Made by a program: the position numbers and the translations under genes | Assembly: GCA_028100865.1 (NCBI GenBank) | Contig: JAOHJV010000022.1 | Span: 1 to 6,313 of the forward strand | Source: Candidatus Pelagibacter sp. | Lineage (GTDB): Bacteria; Pseudomonadota; Alphaproteobacteria; Pelagibacterales; Pelagibacteraceae | DNA length: 6,313 nucleotides | Direction: 5' to 3' | The notes under the pieces: model-generated | Told to the model about the DNA's origin: nothing | Databases searched by the model: none | Seen by the model: only the letters and a program-made list of their open reading frames with translations | Shown: in pieces, positions 1 through 6,313 of the stretch | How positions within the stretch are numbered: position 1 is the stretch's first letter | Layout: the number at the start of each line of letters is the position of its first letter

Positions 1-300
1 TTTGCCACAATATTCAATATTAGTACCTTTTACACTTACTGAAAATGACATGTCACTTTTTTCAATCTCTATATCGTTTTCTTTAAAAAAATTAATTAAA
101 TTAGGATATGTAATTTTATTAAAAACCATAAATCCAGCATCAACAGCAATTTTTTCTTTTTCATTAAGTTTAACGTCTAACGTATAAGAGTGTCCGCCAA
201 AGCGATCTTGCTTTTCAAATAAATCAACTTTGTGTTTTTTTGAAAGATAATAAGCTGAACTTAATCCAGATATACCTGACCCTATAACAGCAATTTTCAT
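1..300 (-). CDS. COG2907-type NAD/FAD-binding amine-oxidase-like protein, N-terminal 100 codons (3' end beyond window)
   Basis: The reading frame starts with ATG at 300 and stays open to the window edge, so only the first 100 residues are present. The N-terminus is a Rossmann FAD/NAD-binding fold: MKIAVIGSGISGLSSAYYL carries the GxGxxG loop (G7, G9, G12). The acidic end of the second strand follows (VDLFEK), then DRFGGHSYT, the usual arginine-glycine continuation in amine-oxidase-like flavoproteins. The later VDAGFMVFNKITYPNL and SDMSFSVS segments are, from memory, typical of COG2907 (predicted NAD/FAD-binding protein). In other proteobacteria that family often lies near DUF1365 and cyclopropane-fatty-acid-synthase-like genes, so a lipid-modification role is an inference; its substrate is unknown to me. 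The gene begins 12 bases after the gcvP stop, with no terminator, no clear promoter and no good Shine-Dalgarno between them, so it is probably the fourth gene of the gcv transcript. Confidence 0.85.
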   Translation of the reverse strand, partial: MKIAVIGSGISGLSSAYYLSKKHKVDLFEKQDRFGGHSYTLDVKLNEKEKIAVDAGFMVFNKITYPNLINFFKENDIEIEKSDMSFSVSVKGTNIEYCGK

Positions 301-312
301 TAATAAATTATT

Positions 313-3171
313 TTATGCAGCAGTATCTTTGTACTCATCAATTGACGGGCACGAACATACTAAGTTTTTATCTCCATAAACATTATCAACTCTTGCAACT
401 GGTGGCCAGTATTTAATCTGTTTTAAAAATTCAGATGGATATGCTGCCTCTTCTCTTTCATACTTATGCTCCCACTTATTTGCAATTAGTTCTACATGAG
501 TATGTGGCGAGTTTTTAATCGGATTATCAATTTTGTCATATTCCCCTGATTGAACTTTATCAATTTCTTCTTTAATTTTTTTCAATGTATTACAAAATCT
601 ATCAATTTCTTGAAGTCCTTCGCTTTCAGTTGGCTCTATCATCATTGTACCTGCTACAGGCCATGACATAGTTGGTGCATGAAAGCCAAAATCAATTAAC
701 CTTTTAGCAATATCTTCCTCTGTAATACCTACTTCAGACTTAATTTTTCTAATATCTATAATGCACTCATGAGCTACATTTCCGTTTTTACCTTTATATA
801 ATATTGGGAATGTGTCTTTAAGGTTATGAGCCAAGTAATTAGCGTTTAAAATGGCAACTTGTGATGCTTTCTTAAGTCCTTCTGATCCCATCATTTTAAT
901 ATACATCCATGAAATAGATAGAATACTCGAGCTTCCCCAAGGAGCTGCTGATACTGCGCCCATTCCAGTGACTGGTCCACAATCTTTAATAACTGCGTGG
1001 TTTGGTAAGTATACCTCTAAGTGTCTTTTACATGCTATCGGACCCATCCCTGGTCCACCACCTCCATGAGGGATGCAGAATGTTTTATGTAAATTTATAT
1101 GACATACATCAGGACCAAACTTTCCTGGTTTTGCAATTCCAACAAGTGCATTTAAGTTTGCACCATCCATATAAACCTGACCACCATTATTATGTATAAG
1201 TTCACAAATCTCCGTAATCTTTTCTTCAAACACACCGTGTGTAGATGGATAAGTAACCATTAATGCTGCTAAGTTTTCTGAATGAGTTGTTGCTTTTTCT
1301 TTTAAGTCTTCAATATCAACATTTCCATGTTCATCACATTTAATCACCACCACTTTCATTCCAACCATTTGTGCACTTGCTGGATTGGTTCCATGTGCAG
1401 AACTTGGGATCAGACAAACGTTTCTATTTTTATCACCGTTATTTTCATGATATTTTTTAATAACCATTAAACCAGCAAACTCACCTTGTGCACCAGCATT
1501 AGGTTGTAAAGAAACACCTGAAAAACCTGTAATTGATCTTAACCAATTTTTTAAATCAGTAAATAATGTTCGATATCCTTCCATTTGTTCCACTGGAGCA
1601 AAAGGATGTGGTTCAGAAAATTCTCTCCAAGTAACTGGAATCATCTCTGCTACAGCATTTAGTTTCATTGTGCATGACCCTAATGCAATCATTGATCTAT
1701 TAAGCGCTATATCAGCATCCTCTAATTTTTTTAGATATCTAAGCATTTCAGTTTCTGAATGATAACTATTAAATACTGGATGAGTTAAATATTCCGATGT
1801 TCTTAATAAATTTTTTGGTAAATTTGATAAGTTTTCATTTAAATTTTCTTTTATAGCTTCAGAACAATTAAATATTTTTAATAATTGGTTTGCTCTGTAA
1901 ACATTTTTTCTTTCATCAAATGCAACTGAGAGCATTTCAGAATTAACTTTTCTTATGTTTACATTCTGTCTTAATGCATTTCTAAAAATTGAGTCCGTTT
2001 TATCAAGTGTTTTAATTGTAACGGTATCAAAAAAGTGATCTGAATAAAGTTCATAACCAGATTGCTTAATTTTATCTGCAAAATTTTTTGCTAATTGAGA
2101 TGTATTTTCAGCAATTTTTCTTAAACCTTCTGGACCGTGATAAATAGCGTAAGCCGCTGACACTATTGCTAATAAAGCTTGTGCAGTACAAATATTACTT
2201 GTCGCTTTATCTCTTCTTATATGCTGCTCTCTTGTTTGAAGCGAAAGTCTATAAGCTTTGTTTCCATGACGATCAACAGAAACCCCTATAATTCTACCAG
2301 GCATTGATCTTTTATATTCATCTTTAGTTGCAAAAAAACCAGCATGGGGACCACCATAACCCATTGGAATTCCAAATCTTTGTGAACTTCCAACAGCAAT
2401 ATCAGCACCTAGTTCAGCTGGAGTTTTTAATTTAGCTAAAGCTAACAGATCACAGACCAACACAGCTTTACCATTGTTTTTATGTATTTTGCTTATGGCT
2501 TCACTTGGATCTTTAATATCTCCTAAGGTTCCAGGATACTGTAAAATACCACAGACAATATCTTCATTAATATCTGTTCCTTCATCACCTACAACAACAG
2601 TTAAACCTAGAGGTTCTGCTCTTGTTTTAATAACATCAATAGTTTGTGGATGACAATCTTTTGAAACAAAAACTATATTAGAGTCATTTTTGCACAATCT
2701 ATAGCTCAAACCTACAGCTTCAGCTGCTGCAGTTCCTTCGTCTAATAAAGATGCATTTGCAATATCCAAACCTGTAAAATCAATTATCATTTGTTGGAAA
2801 TTTAAAAGCATTTCCAATCTTCCTTGTGCCACTTCTGGCTGATAAGGAGTGTAAGAAGTATACCATCCCGGATTTTCTAAAATATTTCTTAAAATTACGT
2901 AAGGTGTATAGGTACCGTAATAACCCATGCCAATAAAATTTGAATAAATTCTGTTTTGTTTTGAAATAACTTTTAATTTTCTCAAAGCTTCATATTCAGA
3001 ATTTGGTTCACCAATTCCTAAGTCTTCCTTAAGTAATATTTTTTCAGGAACAGTTTTTGAAATTAAGTCATCTAAATTTTCAAAACCAAGCTCATTCAAC
3101 ATTTTTTGTTGATCAGCTTCTGATGGACCAATATGTCTTTTAATAAAATCTTTTTGAGAACTTTTAAGCAT
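313..3171 (-). CDS. gcvP: Glycine dehydrogenase (decarboxylating), P protein, single-chain form
   Basis: This PLP enzyme decarboxylates glycine and passes the aminomethyl group to the lipoyl arm of GcvH, releasing CO2. The frame encodes 952 residues from the ATG at 3171, close to the 957 of E. coli GcvP, so it is the fused single-chain type rather than split GcvPA/GcvPB. The N-terminal half shows FIKRHIGPS (residues 9-17), the YYGTYTPYVILRNILENPGW block (84-103) and NASLLDEGTAAAEA (139-152). The C-terminal half has GSCTMKLN, SAHGTNPASA and the PLP site NLHKTFCIPHGGGGPGMGP with Schiff-base lysine K696, and it ends near the usual NLVCSCPS motif. The frame could be opened 24 bases earlier at a TTG (3195), but the ATG matches the family N-terminus (LKSSQKDFIKRHIGPS). 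It lies one base after the gcvH stop, with GGAAA at 3181-3177 as a possible ribosome binding site. No frameshift or missing catalytic residue is visible. Confidence 0.98.
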   Translation of the reverse strand: MLKSSQKDFIKRHIGPSEADQQKMLNELGFENLDDLISKTVPEKILLKEDLGIGEPNSEYEALRKLKVISKQNRIYSNFIGMGYYGTYTPYVILRNILENPGWYTSYTPYQPEVAQGRLEMLLNFQQMIIDFTGLDIANASLLDEGTAAAEAVGLSYRLCKNDSNIVFVSKDCHPQTIDVIKTRAEPLGLTVVVGDEGTDINEDIVCGILQYPGTLGDIKDPSEAISKIHKNNGKAVLVCDLLALAKLKTPAELGADIAVGSSQRFGIPMGYGGPHAGFFATKDEYKRSMPGRIIGVSVDRHGNKAYRLSLQTREQHIRRDKATSNICTAQALLAIVSAAYAIYHGPEGLRKIAENTSQLAKNFADKIKQSGYELYSDHFFDTVTIKTLDKTDSIFRNALRQNVNIRKVNSEMLSVAFDERKNVYRANQLLKIFNCSEAIKENLNENLSNLPKNLLRTSEYLTHPVFNSYHSETEMLRYLKKLEDADIALNRSMIALGSCTMKLNAVAEMIPVTWREFSEPHPFAPVEQMEGYRTLFTDLKNWLRSITGFSGVSLQPNAGAQGEFAGLMVIKKYHENNGDKNRNVCLIPSSAHGTNPASAQMVGMKVVVIKCDEHGNVDIEDLKEKATTHSENLAALMVTYPSTHGVFEEKITEICELIHNNGGQVYMDGANLNALVGIAKPGKFGPDVCHINLHKTFCIPHGGGGPGMGPIACKRHLEVYLPNHAVIKDCGPVTGMGAVSAAPWGSSSILSISWMYIKMMGSEGLKKASQVAILNANYLAHNLKDTFPILYKGKNGNVAHECIIDIRKIKSEVGITEEDIAKRLIDFGFHAPTMSWPVAGTMMIEPTESEGLQEIDRFCNTLKKIKEEIDKVQSGEYDKIDNPIKNSPHTHVELIANKWEHKYEREEAAYPSEFLKQIKYWPPVARVDNVYGDKNLVCSCPSIDEYKDTAA

Positions 3172-3172
3172 T

Positions 3173-3553
3173 TTAATTTCCACTTTCCTTTGCAAATTTA
3201 TCGTATTCTTCTTTGTTCATTAAAGAATCTAGTTCACTACTATCTTTAATCTTTAATTTAAAAAACCAAGCTTCATTTTCTGGGTCTGAATTAATTTTTC
3301 CTGGATCATCCACAATTGCCTGATTGTTTTCCATTACCTCACCTGAAATTGGAGTATAAACATCGCTTGCTGCTTTTGTAGATTCTACTACTCCTGCATT
3401 ACCATCTTTTTCTACAGACGAACCTACATCTGGTAACTCTACAAAAACTATATCTCCAAGCATTTCAGTAGCGTGTTGCGTGATACCAATCGTACCAACA
3501 TCACCCTCTACTTTAATCCATTCATGTTCTTTTGAATATTTAACTTCACTCAT
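3173..3553 (-). CDS. gcvH: Glycine cleavage system H protein (lipoyl carrier)
   Basis: This is the small lipoylated shuttle of the glycine cleavage system. It carries the aminomethyl intermediate from GcvP to GcvT and is then reoxidised by the L protein. The 126-residue product has the normal family length. It begins [20 protein letters not shown], the standard H-protein opening, followed by [21 protein letters not shown]. The lipoyl attachment lysine is K60 in [19 protein letters not shown], and the C-terminal half has the usual [14 protein letters not shown] segment (88-101). The ATG overlaps the gcvT stop by one base (TAATG), indicating translational coupling, and a strong Shine-Dalgarno lies seven bases upstream inside gcvT. 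Lipoylation would need LipA/LipB or LplA enzymes encoded elsewhere. Confidence 0.98.
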   Translation of the reverse strand: MSEVKYSKEHEWIKVEGDVGTIGITQHATEMLGDIVFVELPDVGSSVEKDGNAGVVESTKAASDVYTPISGEVMENNQAIVDDPGKINSDPENEAWFFKLKIKDSSELDSLMNKEEYDKFAKESGN

Positions 3554-4656
3554 TAGTTTGCTCCTTTCACATAACTTTTTTTATAAAATGGTAATCCACA
3601 AATATTTGCTGGATATTTTTTTCCTCTTACTTCCAACAAAATTCTTGTATCTTTTTTTGAAAAAATTTGATCCACAAAACCCATCGCTATAGGCCCATTA
3701 ACACTTGGTCCAAAAGTGCCACTCGTAACTTCTCCAATCATCTCTTCACTTTCATTGTAAATTTTAGTTTTTTCTCTGGCAATCAGTCTTCCTTCTGGCT
3801 TGATACCAACTCTAATTTTTTTAGCTCCATCTCTAATTTGATTAATGATTTTATCAGATCCAATAAAATCTCCGTTATTTAGTCTCTCCTTAGAAATTGC
3901 CCATTTTAAACTGGCCTCAATAGGTGTTGTTTCAATACCAAGTTCATGTCCATACAAACACAGACCTGCTTCAAGTCTCAGTGTGTCTCTAGCTCCAAGA
4001 CCAATTAATTTGGCACCTTTTTCTAACAATTCTTGAGTAAATACTTCTGCTAATTCATTTGTAATTGAAATTTCAAATCCATCTTCTCCAGTATAACCAG
4101 ATCTTGTCACATATAATTTTTGATCTTTATAAGTGAACCAATTGCCTGACATAAAATTCAAATCTTCTACGTTTTCTAAAATTTGATTTAAAATATCAAC
4201 TGATTTAGGTCCTTGTACAGCAATTAAAGATCTTTGATCATCAAGAACCATTTTATACTTGTCTTTTAGTAAACCAGCTAAAATTTTAAAATCATTATCT
4301 TTACAGGCTGCATTTAAAATTATTAAAAAACCTTCTTCTAATTTAGTGATAATTAAGTCATCATGCACACCAGCTTTATCATTCATTAAAAAACTATATT
4401 TTGATGAATTCAATTTCAAATTTTTTAAATCTAGAGGAAAAATCTTTTCTAAATCTTCAGTCAAATTATCGTCACCATAGATAAATAACTGCCCCATGTG
4501 TGAAACATCAAAAATTCCAGAATTTGATCTAGTAAATTTATGCTCTTCAATAATACCTGAACTGTATTGAATTGGCATTTCGTAACCAGCAAACTCTACA
4601 AATTTAGCTTGATTAACTTGATGAAGTTTATTTAAAGATGTTTTTTTTATTTCCAT
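3553..4656 (-). CDS. gcvT: Aminomethyltransferase, glycine cleavage T protein
   Basis: GcvT takes the aminomethyl group from lipoylated GcvH, transfers the one-carbon unit to tetrahydrofolate as 5,10-methylene-THF and releases ammonia. The product has 367 residues, against 364 in E. coli. Family motifs in order are: [21 protein letters not shown] (19-39, cited as a region), [10 protein letters not shown] (47-56), GVHDDLI (96-102) with the conserved aspartate pair thought to act at the folate site, [11 protein letters not shown] (186-196), [19 protein letters not shown] (221-239), TSGTFGPS (311-318) and GLPFY near the C-terminus. This spacing supports true GcvT rather than a dimethylglycine/sarcosine dehydrogenase fragment or YgfZ. 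It is the first gene of the gcv operon. The ATG at 4656 directly follows the glycine riboswitch and is itself one arm of a 12-bp inverted repeat. The only ribosome binding site is a weak AAGAG at 4667-4663. Confidence 0.97.
   Translation of the reverse strand: MEIKKTSLNKLHQVNQAKFVEFAGYEMPIQYSSGIIEEHKFTRSNSGIFDVSHMGQLFIYGDDNLTEDLEKIFPLDLKNLKLNSSKYSFLMNDKAGVHDDLIITKLEEGFLIILNAACKDNDFKILAGLLKDKYKMVLDDQRSLIAVQGPKSVDILNQILENVEDLNFMSGNWFTYKDQKLYVTRSGYTGEDGFEISITNELAEVFTQELLEKGAKLIGLGARDTLRLEAGLCLYGHELGIETTPIEASLKWAISKERLNNGDFIGSDKIINQIRDGAKKIRVGIKPEGRLIAREKTKIYNESEEMIGEVTSGTFGPSVNGPIAMGFVDQIFSKKDTRILLEVRGKKYPANICGLPFYKKSYVKGAN
3561..3567 (-). promoter_or_regulatory. Shine-Dalgarno for gcvH inside the 3' end of gcvT
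   Basis: On the minus strand AAAGGAG is followed by a seven-base spacer and the gcvH ATG. It is the best ribosome binding site in the window and lies within the last codons of gcvT. gcvH may therefore initiate independently as well as by coupling, which would suit the need for H protein in excess over P and T (inference). Confidence 0.75.
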
Positions 4657-4740
4657 ATTAACTCTTTGTACCCATCTGTATATTTGCCTGAGAGTTTTGC
4701 TCCTTCGGCGAGAACTTAATCTCTTTCCAGAGTTAATATG
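4654..4740 (-). repeat. 12-bp perfect inverted repeat sequestering the gcvT start codon
   Basis: On the minus strand CATATTAACTCT (4740-4729) is exactly complementary to AGAGTTAATATG (4665-4654). The second arm contains the weak Shine-Dalgarno AGAG and ends with the gcvT ATG. The first arm spans the aptamer-1/aptamer-2 linker and the first bases of aptamer-2 P1. The repeat ends exactly at 12 bp, with mismatches on both sides. Three bases, TCT at 4731-4729, are shared with the conventional P1 of aptamer 2, so the full helix and that P1 compete. The complementarity is seen directly; the role as expression platform is inferred. Confidence 0.8.
4675..4731 (-). promoter_or_regulatory. Glycine riboswitch aptamer 2 (downstream)
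   Basis: The conventional P1 is short: TCTG (4731-4728) with CAGA (4678-4675), giving four base pairs. The core reads GGAAAGAG, a short hairpin region ending TTCTC, then GCCGAAGGAGCAA, then CTCTCAGGCAAA. Only two bases (AA) separate GGAGCAA from CTCTCAGG, whereas aptamer 1 has twelve, so the helix that usually emerges there is missing. Its P1 5' strand overlaps the sequence able to pair with the gcvT start codon. Confidence 0.88.
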
Positions 4741-4742
4741 TT

Positions 4743-4814
4743 ACGGTCCTTTTTACCTGAGAGTTTCCTGGGTAGTTGCTCCTTCGGTGCTACAAAATTT
4801 GTAGTCTCTCCCGT
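4743..4814 (-). promoter_or_regulatory. Glycine riboswitch aptamer 1 (upstream)
   Basis: A closing helix P1 can form between ACGG (4814-4811) and CCGT (4746-4743). Inside it, GGGAGAGAC faces CTCTCAGG. A variable hairpin CTACA/TGTAG (4804-4790) with a five-base loop is followed by CACCGAAGGAGCAA. A short insertion, CTACCCAGGAAA, precedes CTCTCAGG, giving the usual three-way architecture. The tail GGTAAAAAGGACCG is typical of glycine aptamers. Confidence 0.9.
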
Positions 4815-4822
4815 TGAGATAT

Positions 4823-4850
4823 AACTTATCAATTATTTACGAATGGTCAA
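4823..4850 (-). promoter_or_regulatory. Possible sigma-70-type promoter for the riboswitch-gcv transcript
   Basis: TTGACC (4850-4845), one base from the -35 consensus, overlaps the stop codon of the upstream transporter gene. After a 16-base spacer comes TAAGTT (4828-4823), a weak -10 matching three of six bases. A start about seven bases on would fall just before P1 of aptamer 1, which fits. The weak -10 and A+T-rich context keep this tentative; read-through from the upstream operon is an alternative. Confidence 0.3.
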
Positions 4851-5725
4851 TTAGAAATACTTTTTTTATTCTTAGATAATAATGAATAAAACTGTATTAA
4901 AACGGCAAAAAGAATTATTGCTCCACCAATCAGTCCATACATTGATGGTCTTTCACTTACAAATATAAAAGCCCAAATAGGACCAAGTACTGATTCTGAA
5001 AGCATAATTATTCCAACCATTGCTGAAGGTGTTGTCCTTGCACCTGTTGTAATAAATATAAAACCTAAACCTACTTGAAAACAACCTGCTAAAAAACCTA
5101 AAAAGATATCGTGTGGTGAAATCATAATTTTTGTTGATAAGAAATAACCTATTAAGCAAGAACATATCCCAGCATAAAACTGTGCAGGAACCATATCAAC
5201 GGATGGAAATTTTCTAACAATCATTATTAAGATTGCAAAAGTAATTGGCATAGTAAAAGCAGCTAAATTCCCAGATAGTTCTCCTGGTGTTAATGAATTA
5301 CCAACCATGAGCAATACTCCAGTCATAGCAAGAATAATTGATGTCAAAGTAACTGCTGAAATTTTTTCTTTTAAAAAAAAGTATCCAAATATAGCTAGAA
5401 ACAAAATTTGAAGAGATATAATAAAATTCGTATTAGCAACAGTGGTTTGGTACATAGCAAATACATAACCACAGAACCCAAAAGATAAAATAATTCCACC
5501 TATAAATCCTGGAAGTCCTGAATCTTTAAAAGCTTTAAATGTTTTTTGTCTATAACTAATGATTAAAAAAGTTAAGACTGTTAATGAAAAGAATAAAGAT
5601 CTCCAAAACAATATTTGCCATAAAGTTGCACCCTCAAAAGACTTTACGATCAGACCTCCAAAACTCAAACTACAGGCTCCTAGAAATACTAACAAAGGTC
5701 CTGGAAGTTTATTGATTATGTTCAT
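4847..5725 (-). CDS. EamA/DMT-superfamily membrane transporter
   Basis: This 292-residue inner-membrane protein has the drug/metabolite-transporter layout: about ten hydrophobic segments in two EamA repeats of five, roughly residues 10-141 and 151-282. Each repeat ends with the family's acidic residue before the last helix: FFLKEKISAVTL (116-127) and FVSERPSMYGLIGGAIIL (255-272). The N-terminus GPLLVFLGACSLSFGGLIVKS with a following W-R pair (WRSLFF, 41-46) is typical. The C-terminus is a short lysine-rich cytoplasmic tail. EamA proteins export or import small metabolites, often amino acids or their derivatives; the substrate cannot be read from the sequence. Its ATG overlaps the stop of the carboxyltransferase-like gene by one base (TAATG), so the two are surely co-translated and may share a substrate pathway. 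No Shine-Dalgarno is visible. It ends 190 bases before gcvT. Confidence 0.92.
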   Translation of the reverse strand: MNIINKLPGPLLVFLGACSLSFGGLIVKSFEGATLWQILFWRSLFFSLTVLTFLIISYRQKTFKAFKDSGLPGFIGGIILSFGFCGYVFAMYQTTVANTNFIISLQILFLAIFGYFFLKEKISAVTLTSIILAMTGVLLMVGNSLTPGELSGNLAAFTMPITFAILIMIVRKFPSVDMVPAQFYAGICSCLIGYFLSTKIMISPHDIFLGFLAGCFQVGLGFIFITTGARTTPSAMVGIIMLSESVLGPIWAFIFVSERPSMYGLIGGAIILFAVLIQFYSLLSKNKKSISN

Positions 5726-6313
5726 TAAATTTGTGAAAGTAAATTCTGAGTTTCCATCTCATACAACTTAAATAAAGTTTCTGCATCAGGTAATTCAATT
5801 TCTTTAAACTTTATTTTTGAGCCAGGTGATATTTGAACTAATCTGTCATAATCAACACTAGCGATAACTGCAATTTTTGGATATCCACCAATTGTTCCAT
5901 GATCTGATAGCATTATAATAGGGTTACCATCCGCTGGAACCTGAATAACACCTTTCAGTAAACCTTCGGATTTAATATTTGTATTTACAATATTTTCAAT
6001 TTTTGGACCTTCTAATCTCATTCCCATTCTGTCAGACAATTTTGAAACTGTATATTCTTTTTCTAGGAAATTTTTTTTTCCCTCATCTGAGAAATAGTCA
6101 AAATTAGTTCCTTTCATTATTCTAATATTTTCTATTTTTGAATTTAGATAATTAATTTTCTTTTTATTTATATTTTCATTAACTTTGGAAATTTTAATTT
6201 CCTGATCGTTTTCTAATTTTTTTCCATCATTAGAACCAATGTTTGCTTTTGTATTAATTGAGCAACTGCCCCATTGTAGATTTAAATCAAAGCTTCCTGA
6301 AATAGCTAAGTAG
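5725..6313 (-). CDS. PxpC/KipA-type biotin-dependent carboxyltransferase family protein (5-oxoprolinase subunit C-like), 5'-truncated by window
   Basis: The frame is open from the window edge to a TAA at 5727-5725, giving 195 complete residues; the start codon is outside. Family members have roughly 310-340 residues, so about the last 60% is present. Recognisable in order are YLAISGSFDL at the edge (like YLAVAGG in relatives), LQWGSCSINT in place of the usual GSRST region, LSDRMGMRLEGP (compare SNRMGYRL), GLLKGVIQVPADGNPIIMLSDHGTIGGYPKIAVI (cited as motifs GVIQVP and TIGGYP), and a DYDRLVQISPGSKIKF end. This is the CT_A_B domain (COG1984), shared by PxpC of 5-oxoprolinase, KipA and the carboxyltransferase part of urea carboxylase. 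PxpC works with PxpB, usually encoded just upstream, and PxpA in ATP-dependent hydrolysis of 5-oxoproline to glutamate. Neither partner is visible here, so the exact substrate stays open. It is followed by the overlapping EamA gene. Confidence 0.9.
   Translation of the reverse strand, partial: YLAISGSFDLNLQWGSCSINTKANIGSNDGKKLENDQEIKISKVNENINKKKINYLNSKIENIRIMKGTNFDYFSDEGKKNFLEKEYTVSKLSDRMGMRLEGPKIENIVNTNIKSEGLLKGVIQVPADGNPIIMLSDHGTIGGYPKIAVIASVDYDRLVQISPGSKIKFKEIELPDAETLFKLYEMETQNLLSQI

Larger units (their letters stand above)
4654..4814 (-). promoter_or_regulatory. Tandem glycine riboswitch with expression platform in the gcvT leader
   Basis: This cis-regulatory RNA senses glycine and precedes the glycine cleavage genes. 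Two aptamers follow each other; each carries the hallmark CCGAAGGAGCAA (4787-4776 and 4708-4697, identical 12-mers 79 bases apart) and CTCTCAGG (4763-4756 and 4694-4687). The linker between the two P1 helices is short, about 11 bases. Downstream of aptamer 2 only about 18 bases remain before the gcvT ATG. They contain no U-tract or terminator hairpin, so control is more likely translational than by transcription termination. Glycine riboswitches before gcvT in SAR11 are known from the literature; the expression-platform reading is my inference. The call from the conserved motifs is firm, while the helix assignments are by eye. Confidence 0.95.

Noticed and set aside
301..312. Terminator or promoter between gcvP and the downstream flavoprotein gene
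   Set aside because: The 12-base gap is all A and T on both strands, with no hairpin or recognisable promoter element.
851..1199. Plus-strand open frames opposite gcvP (851-1069 and 1002-1199)
   Set aside because: They are antisense to highly conserved gcvP sequence, including the PLP site, and their translations resemble no protein family.
3172..3195. Eight-residue N-terminal extension of GcvP starting at a TTG inside gcvH
   Set aside because: The codon at 3195 is TTG, it overlaps gcvH by 23 bases, and the family N-terminus aligns with the ATG at 3171.
3480..4480. Plus-strand open frames opposite gcvH and gcvT
   Set aside because: They lie antisense to confidently identified genes, have low-complexity translations and no convincing ribosome binding sites.
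4953..5165. Minus-strand 70-codon frame inside the EamA gene
   Set aside because: It is an out-of-frame shadow rich in F, R and Y and fully contained in the transporter gene.
6071..6079. Run of nine T's (A's in the coding strand) in the PxpC-like gene as a possible frameshift site
   Set aside because: The frame and the protein motifs continue on both sides without interruption, so there is no evidence of a frameshift.
5725..6117. A separate 130-residue gene starting at the internal ATG at 6117
   Set aside because: The same frame is open to the window edge and the upstream translation (YLAISGSFDL and so on) continues the PxpC-like domain, so this is an internal methionine.

Overview
The window is A+T-rich, gene-dense DNA with very short or overlapping gene junctions. 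It carries a glycine cleavage operon, and its protein sequences resemble those of SAR11 marine alphaproteobacteria (Candidatus Pelagibacter and relatives). That assignment rests on recognition of sequence style, base composition and gene content, not on a database search. All genes supported here lie on the minus strand, so the window reads biologically from 6313 down to 1.

Layout in transcription order. (1) At 6313-5725 is the C-terminal two thirds of a PxpC/KipA-type biotin-dependent carboxyltransferase-family protein (5-oxoprolinase subunit C-like); its 5' end is outside the window. (2) At 5725-4847 is a ten-helix EamA/DMT-family transporter, joined to the first gene by a one-base TAATG overlap. 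(3) The 190-bp gap 4846-4657 is almost filled by a tandem glycine riboswitch (two aptamers) with a possible promoter at the end of the transporter gene. (4) Next come gcvT (4656-3553), gcvH (3553-3173) and gcvP (3171-313), encoding the T, H and P proteins of the glycine cleavage system. They are separated by a one-base overlap and a one-base gap. (5) Twelve bases after gcvP begins a COG2907-type NAD/FAD-binding amine-oxidase-like gene, of which the first 100 codons are present (300-1).

The three gcv products act together: P decarboxylates glycine, H carries the aminomethyl group on a lipoyl arm, and T transfers the C1 unit to tetrahydrofolate and releases ammonia. The L protein (dihydrolipoamide dehydrogenase) is not in the window. 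The riboswitch in front of gcvT would tie this catabolism to the glycine pool.

The gene content is mostly ordinary core metabolism. The most interesting signal is in the riboswitch expression platform. A perfect 12-bp inverted repeat pairs the gcvT start codon and a weak Shine-Dalgarno with the linker between the aptamers and the 5' strand of aptamer-2 P1. No intrinsic terminator is visible, which suggests translational control by direct start-codon occlusion. I see no evidence of a defence system, mobile element or CRISPR array.
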